Shown here: positions 6,321-9,820 of the stretch, piece by piece | Numbering within the stretch: position 1 is the stretch's first letter | How the letters are laid out: every line of letters starts with the position of its first letter | NCBI GenBank assembly: GCA_943330835.2 | Contig: CALQJH020000046.1 | Coordinates: 1-9,820, forward strand | Direction of reading: 5' to 3' | DNA length: 9,820 nucleotides | Origin: Candidatus Kuenenia stuttgartensis | Lineage (GTDB): Bacteria; Bacteroidota; Bacteroidia; Chitinophagales; Chitinophagaceae | Position numbers and translations under genes: made by a program | Notes under the pieces: generated by a model | What the model was told of the DNA's origin: nothing | Seen by the model: the letters and a program-made list of their open reading frames with translations, nothing else | Databases searched by the model: none

Positions 6321-7226
6321 ATGATTGACAATAATATTGACATTAAAATTGATGTTATAGAAGCAGGATTTCTACAAGAAAGAAATATCAAGTTATTGGC
6401 TGTGAGATTGGATTTAATTCATCCTGTAATTTCAGGAAATAAATTATTTAAGCTTTATTATTTTATTGAGGAAGCTATCAAATTAAATAAAAATACTGTT
6501 GTAACAATGGGAGGTGCTTATTCAAATCATTTGGTTGCAACAGCTTGTTATGCAAAACAATTAAATCTTAATAGTATTGGTATTATCAGAGGTGAAGAGC
6601 CTAAAAATATTTCAGAGACCTTAAAACAATGTAGTGAGTTTGGAATGAAACTTATTTTTGTGCCAAGAATTGACTATCAAATAGAACTGAATGAGCTCAT
6701 CATAAATAAAATCAACAAAATCAGTACTGATTATATTTTCATTCCTGAAGGAGGATATGATTCCAAAGGTGCTGCAGGAGCATCAATAATAATGAATAAT
6801 TTGCAAGCATTAAACCCCTCTTATATCTGCACAGCAGTTGGAACAGCAACAACATTAGCTGGATTAATTAAAAGTGCTAGTCCCAATCAAAAAGTAATTG
6901 GCGTTCCTGTCATAAAAGGAATGACTGATATTGATGAAAGACTCACGTATTTACTAGAGTCTAAGCATTACGAGCCCCCTATTATATTTAACCATTACGA
7001 CTTCGGAGGATATGCAAAATATACTAATGAATTAATTGATTTCATGAATGATTTTTATTTAAATTTCAATATCCCTTTGGATTTCGTTTATACCGGCAAA
7101 ATGTTTTATGCAATATTTGACAAAATAAAAAACAATTATTTCCCAAATGGAAGTACCATTGCACTGCTTCATACAGGTGGCTTACAAGGAAATCAATCCC
7201 TACCTTTGAACAGGTTAATTTTTTAA
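6321..7226 (+). CDS. PLP-dependent enzyme of the ACC deaminase / D-cysteine desulfhydrase family, more like the desulfhydrase
   Basis: 301 residues of a fold-type II PLP enzyme. The cofactor lysine is K41 in ISGNKLFKLYY (37-47). GGAYSNHLVATA (64-75) is the cofactor-stacking and substrate carboxylate loop, GTATTLAG (174-181) binds the PLP phosphate, and HTGGLQGN (284-291) closes the site. Family knowledge separates ACC deaminases (Glu and Leu at two active-site positions, as in 'YEGK' and 'HLGG') from D-cysteine desulfhydrases (Thr and Thr). Here these are T258 (YTGK) and T285 (HTGG), favouring D-cysteine desulfhydrase-type chemistry, which releases pyruvate, sulfide and ammonia. The protein is slightly shorter than typical 325-340-residue members, mainly in the linkers. 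It is cytoplasmic, transcribed alone and divergent from the nucleotidyltransferase. The in-vivo substrate is uncertain. Confidence 0.85.
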   Translation: MIDNNIDIKIDVIEAGFLQERNIKLLAVRLDLIHPVISGNKLFKLYYFIEEAIKLNKNTVVTMGGAYSNHLVATACYAKQLNLNSIGIIRGEEPKNISETLKQCSEFGMKLIFVPRIDYQIELNELIINKINKISTDYIFIPEGGYDSKGAAGASIIMNNLQALNPSYICTAVGTATTLAGLIKSASPNQKVIGVPVIKGMTDIDERLTYLLESKHYEPPIIFNHYDFGGYAKYTNELIDFMNDFYLNFNIPLDFVYTGKMFYAIFDKIKNNYFPNGSTIALLHTGGLQGNQSLPLNRLIF

Positions 7227-7232
7227 TTAGAT

Positions 7233-7240
7233 TATATTTG
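7233..7240 (+). promoter_or_regulatory. Bacteroidota -7 box (TATATTTG) for the secreted protein gene
   Basis: An exact TAnnTTTG match lies 6 bp after the stop of the preceding gene and about 50 bp before the ATG at 7290. A TTTG at 7205-7208, inside the end of the upstream gene, could serve as a -33 element, but its 24-base spacing is just beyond the usual range. It suggests that 7290-8222 has its own promoter. Confidence 0.45.
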
Positions 7241-7289
7241 TAGAAGCATTTTAATTTTTCGATTTAACATTATATACTCGTCAGTACTC

Positions 7290-8222
7290 ATGAAGAAATT
7301 TGGTTTTCTTTTTTTATTCATCAATAGTTGCATTTCTATCTTTTCTTATGGTCAAGAAACTTTACCTAATATCACGGTAAAAAGTTTTAATGGAAAAGTA
7401 GTCGTGAGTTGGCAAAATGATTATACAAAGAACATCAGCAATATCCTTATTCAACGATCTTATGACAGCTCAAGAAACTACTCCACTATTGGAACCGTTC
7501 TCAATCCATTAAATAAAGAAAACGGGTACCTGGATCCTTCTCCACCTTATGACAGAATGTATTATAGAATTTCTATTTCATTTGAAGGTGGTACTTACGA
7601 GCTAGGGCCAGCAGTCAGAGCATTTATAGACGCCCCTGAATTGGATGAAATTGATATTACCGCTATTCCAAAAGAAGCATTGAAGATTACTGAAAATAAA
7701 ATAACAGACAGCGAAATAAGGGAAACAGATCCCCTACTTGATAAAAAAAAAGAAAGTGTACCAGTAAAGGAAAATACAGATAGTTTAGGTAAAACATCAG
7801 AACCAGACATTGCAACAACATTGCAGAAAAAAATATTACCCCTGAAAATTGTTCGTATCAATAAAGACAGCTCAAATGAAATGATATCCTTAAAACCAAT
7901 TGAGAGAAGAGAGGTAACTCTTGATAATAAAATAAAAAGGCTCCAATGGGACTATCCAAGTAATAGAATTTATATCAATAACCAGAACCTCCTTATTATT
8001 CAGTTGAAAGAGACTACTGAAAAGAAATACCATATCAAATTCTATAACGAAATCGGTAAATTAATTTTCGAAATAAAAAAAATAAATGAGGATGCCATTT
8101 TTATGGAGAAATCTAATTTCAGACAAAGCGGCTGGTACCAATTTGAAATATACAATGAAGAAGATTTAGTAGAAAAAAATAAATTTTACATTTCGAAAGA
8201 CAAAGTCCCCAATCAAAAATAA
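7290..8222 (+). CDS. secreted protein with FN3-like domain and sorting-domain-like C-terminus, function unknown
   Basis: 310 residues. A signal peptide (about 1-22, MKKFGFLFLF...SYGQ) should be cut after the Gln, a pattern common in this phylum; C14 lies inside the hydrophobic core and is not a convincing lipobox. Residues about 26-113 look like a fibronectin III/Ig-like beta sandwich: VKSFNGKVVVSWQND, then ILIQRSYDSSRNYSTIGTV and DRMYYRISISFEGG. Residues 114-215 are a charged, probably disordered linker rich in Glu, Lys, Asp and Thr. Residues about 216-303 resemble the C-terminal sorting beta domain of type IX secretion substrates: YHIKFYNEIGKLIFE, SGWYQFEIYNEEDLVEKNKF. The match is by pattern only. 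Stop at 8222, 11 bp from the convergent lipB end. Probably an envelope or exported protein; no enzymatic residues are recognised. Confidence 0.75.
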   Translation: MKKFGFLFLFINSCISIFSYGQETLPNITVKSFNGKVVVSWQNDYTKNISNILIQRSYDSSRNYSTIGTVLNPLNKENGYLDPSPPYDRMYYRISISFEGGTYELGPAVRAFIDAPELDEIDITAIPKEALKITENKITDSEIRETDPLLDKKKESVPVKENTDSLGKTSEPDIATTLQKKILPLKIVRINKDSSNEMISLKPIERREVTLDNKIKRLQWDYPSNRIYINNQNLLIIQLKETTEKKYHIKFYNEIGKLIFEIKKINEDAIFMEKSNFRQSGWYQFEIYNEEDLVEKNKFYISKDKVPNQK

Positions 8223-8233
8223 AAGCAATTTAT

Positions 8234-8950
8234 TTACAAAATGTCTGCCTTGAAAACTTTTTCGAAATTAATTTTTATACGCTCTTTAATAGCAGTAAAA
8301 TCAACGGGTTCACCTAATTCACGCTGAATAGAAGTTACTTGTTTATGCTGAATCCCACACGGAATAATATTGTCGAAATAGCTAAGGTCTGTATTCACAT
8401 TTAAGGCAAACCCATGCATCGTTATCCATCTGCTGCAACGAACACCTATTGCGCATATTTTCCTGGCTTTACCCAATACTTCCGGCTCAATCCATACGCC
8501 AGTTTCACCAGAACTTCTTTCTCCTATGATACCATATTCTTTCAAGGTCAAGATGATGACCTCTTCTAAATTTCTTAGATAAATACCAATATCCGTCTGA
8601 AATTTTTCCAAGTCAAGAATCGGGTAACCCACCATTTGCTGTAATCCGTGAAAGGTAATATCGCCTCCTCTGTTGGTTCTGAAAAATTCAATACCATTTT
8701 CATGCAACTCATCATTTGACAGTAGCACATTAGCAATATTTCCACTTTTGCCTAATGTATAAACAGGAGGATGTTCACAAAAAAGAAGGTGGTGTTTGGT
8801 ATCAGTTAATAATGGATTTACATCTGTTTCACTGAGCCTTGCAGCTGTTTTTACATCAACATTTTGTCTCAATAAATTTTCCTGATAATCCCATGCAGAT
8901 TTATAATCAATAATGCCTAAATCAGTAAATAACACTTTTTGCTTGTCCAA
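8234..8950 (-). CDS. lipB: octanoyl-[acyl carrier protein]:protein N-octanoyltransferase
   Basis: Moves octanoyl from acyl carrier protein to the lipoyl domains of 2-oxoacid dehydrogenases and the glycine cleavage H protein, the first step of endogenous lipoylation, in the cytoplasm. The 238 residues include LLFCEHPPVYTLGKSG (55-70), the signature RGGDITFHG (94-102), the lysine/cysteine pair K164 (ARKICAIGVR) and C198 (NIIPCGI), and MHGFALNVNTDL (178-189). The loop after FHG reads LQQMVGYPI instead of the usual PGQ(L/I)VGYPI (see findings). The reading frame opens with TTG at 8950-8948. No in-frame ATG exists between the upstream stop and the conserved start region; a GTG five codons on is the only other choice. 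LipA is not in this window. The gene is single, divergent from rluD and convergent with 7290-8222. Confidence 0.95.
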   Translation of the reverse strand: MDKQKVLFTDLGIIDYKSAWDYQENLLRQNVDVKTAARLSETDVNPLLTDTKHHLLFCEHPPVYTLGKSGNIANVLLSNDELHENGIEFFRTNRGGDITFHGLQQMVGYPILDLEKFQTDIGIYLRNLEEVIILTLKEYGIIGERSSGETGVWIEPEVLGKARKICAIGVRCSRWITMHGFALNVNTDLSYFDNIIPCGIQHKQVTSIQRELGEPVDFTAIKERIKINFEKVFKADIL

Positions 8951-9130
8951 AATTTGATTTTATGTTGTAAAATTAATGATTTGCAGGATCTTTTATTTGA
9001 ATAAAAATTGTACCGTTTCCCACAAACTAAAGAAAATTATGCTGACATCACAGATACATTAGTAAGCTTGGGGGATTTTTGGGGAATAACTAAATAAACT
9101 TTAGTGGAAATATTTTTCTCTTATTTAGGT

Positions 9131-9168
9131 GTATTCGTAATATTGCAATATCGCAATATTACGAATAC
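9131..9168. repeat. perfect 16-bp-arm palindrome with internal 8-bp repeats
   Basis: GTATTCGTAATATTGC (9131-9146) is the exact reverse complement of 9153-9168, with a 6-base spacer. A G·C and a G·T pair extend it one or two bases outward. Within it the 8-mers AATATTGC (9139), AATATCGC (9147) and AATATTAC (9155) follow each other directly, and ATATTGCAATAT (9140-9151) is itself palindromic. No T-run follows on either strand, so it is not a standard terminator. It could be an operator, a small mobile-repeat relic or a leader RNA structure. Confidence 0.85.
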
Positions 9169-9261
9169 GCATTCTTTTAAAAAAGCCACTGCTATTAGTT
9201 TTCAGCAGCCTATATATATCAAATAAAGTAAAACAAAGATTAAAAAGTGAAGAATAGCAAG

Positions 9262-9269
9262 TACTTTTG
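9262..9269 (+). promoter_or_regulatory. candidate -7 box (TACTTTTG) for the rluD-type gene
   Basis: An exact TAnnTTTG match ends 18 bases before the ATG at 9288, which would give a leader of only about 10-13 bases. No TTG -33 element lies at the expected distance. Confidence 0.35.
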
Positions 9270-9287
9270 AATAACCAATTTTTAAAA

Positions 9288-9820
9288 ATGAAGAACGAAA
9301 TAGAAGAAGAATTATCAGAATCGGAAGAGTTATTTGAAAGAATGTCTTTTACGATTGACAAAGGACAAGAGTCGGTTCGCATCGATAAATTTTTAATGGC
9401 GAAAATAGAAGGCGCGACAAGAAATAAAATACAACAAGGTATAGCAAATGATCTAGTGCTTGTAAATGATATCCCAATAAAAAATAATTACAAAATAAAA
9501 GGGGGCGACCGAGTAATTATTTATGATACAAAAAATCAGGAAACTTCAGAAATTACGCCTCAAGACATTCCTCTCGATATTGTTTATGAAGATGAAGATT
9601 TGTTTATCGTAAACAAACCAGTTGGAATGGTAGCTCATCCTGGAAGCGGGAATCCTGACCAAACGCTTATCAATGCAGCGGCTTACCATCTAAAACAACA
9701 ATCTCCAAAAATTGATGACAATGAACTGCCTCGTTATGGCTTAGTTCATCGTATTGATAAAAATACCAGCGGTTTGATGGTGATGGCGAAGTCCAAAAAA
9801 GCTATGACTGAATTAGCAAA
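9288..9820 (+). CDS. rluD: RluD-type 23S rRNA pseudouridine synthase, C-terminus cut by window edge
   Basis: Isomerises uridines in 23S rRNA (RluD modifies helix 69). I translated 177 residues from ATG at 9288, and the frame stays open at the right edge. After an acidic N-terminal tail (EIEEELSESEE), an S4 RNA-binding domain covers about 29-80 (VRIDKFLMAKIEGATRNKIQ, then IKGGDRVII). The PseudoU_synth_2 catalytic domain begins at about 97 with IVYEDEDLFIVNKPVGMVAHPG (98-119). The catalytic aspartate is D157 in LVHRIDKNTSGLMVMAK (152-168). HRIDKNTSGL in place of HRLDKDTSGL is a variant I recall from Bacteroidota. Family assignment is secure; RluD rather than RluC is favoured by the S4 domain and motif style but not proven. 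Confidence 0.9.
   Translation, partial: MKNEIEEELSESEELFERMSFTIDKGQESVRIDKFLMAKIEGATRNKIQQGIANDLVLVNDIPIKNNYKIKGGDRVIIYDTKNQETSEITPQDIPLDIVYEDEDLFIVNKPVGMVAHPGSGNPDQTLINAAAYHLKQQSPKIDDNELPRYGLVHRIDKNTSGLMVMAKSKKAMTELA

Larger units (their letters stand above)
8951..9287. other. 337-bp intergenic region between divergent lipB and rluD
   Basis: No coding frame here looks real. It holds the start-proximal AT-rich leader of lipB, an AT-only dyad TTTTATT/AATAAAA (8991-9006), a G-rich patch (GGGGGATTTTTGGGG, 9069-9083), a long perfect palindrome (9131-9168), a weak CTGCT/AGCAG hairpin (9189-9208) and a -7 box for rluD (9262-9269). No lipB promoter matching the -33/-7 consensus was found. Its length is unusual for two housekeeping genes and leaves room for a regulatory RNA or a relic. 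Confidence 0.6.

Noticed and set aside
7290..7355. Lipoprotein signal (INSC) in the secreted protein
   Set aside because: The hydrophobic segment continues past the Cys, the -2 residue (Asn) is a poor lipobox match, and a standard cut after SYGQ fits better.
7595..7861. Minus-strand 88-codon frame
   Set aside because: Complement of the charged linker of the secreted protein; no start context or family pattern.
8991..9006. TTTTATT-TG-AATAAAA dyad as a terminator
   Set aside because: The stem is entirely A/T with a two-base loop, no gene ends into it, and such dyads are expected by chance in DNA this AT-rich.
9125..9382. Minus-strand 85-codon frame across the palindrome and the rluD start
   Set aside because: It overlaps the clearly coding 5' end of rluD in antisense and its other end lies in a palindrome; serine/leucine-rich shadow.

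Overview
The window looks like chromosomal DNA of a low-GC member of the Bacteroidota, most likely near the Chitinophagaceae. The lineage is inferred from several signs. There is a type I DAHP synthase with a C-terminal chorismate mutase in front of aroB and aroA. Several starts are preceded by A-rich leaders without Shine-Dalgarno sequences. Copies of the Bacteroidota -7 box TAnnTTTG occur. Signal peptides end in 'YGQ', and the ECF sigma and anti-sigma proteins have the Bacteroidota style. I see no insertion sequence, CRISPR array, tRNA or rRNA, and base composition is even throughout.

Layout. Bases 1-3010 (minus strand) hold a shikimate operon in the order DAHP synthase/chorismate mutase, aroB, aroA. 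The gap between the first two genes is 13 bp, the last two overlap by 4 bp (ATGA), and aroA is cut by the window edge. Upstream, past a terminator hairpin, lies a small alanine/threonine-rich lipoprotein gene (3195-3380, minus). Divergent from it is a two-gene unit on the plus strand: an ECF sigma factor (3509-4072) and, with no gap, a membrane protein (4073-5185). That protein joins an anti-sigma-like cytoplasmic N-terminus to a periplasmic trypsin/HtrA-type serine protease. The space between the lipoprotein and sigma genes contains two dyads and a -7 promoter box. A 19-bp-stem bidirectional terminator separates this unit from a convergent sugar-phosphate-type nucleotidyltransferase (5249-6148, minus).

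Next, on the plus strand, come a PLP enzyme of the ACC deaminase/D-cysteine desulfhydrase family (6321-7226) and a secreted FN3-like protein with a sorting-domain-like C-terminus (7290-8222). The latter converges with lipB (8234-8950, minus) across only 11 bp. A 337-bp divergent intergenic region with a perfect 16-bp-arm palindrome precedes an rluD-type pseudouridine synthase, cut by the right edge (9288 onward).

How the parts work together. The shikimate genes feed aromatic amino-acid synthesis, and the fused mutase joins the entry and branch points of that pathway. LipB and RluD are housekeeping functions (lipoylation and rRNA modification). The most unusual unit is the sigma factor with its protease-bearing partner. 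It looks like an envelope-signalling module in which the usual periplasmic sensor domain is replaced by a serine protease, possibly controlling the divergent lipoprotein.
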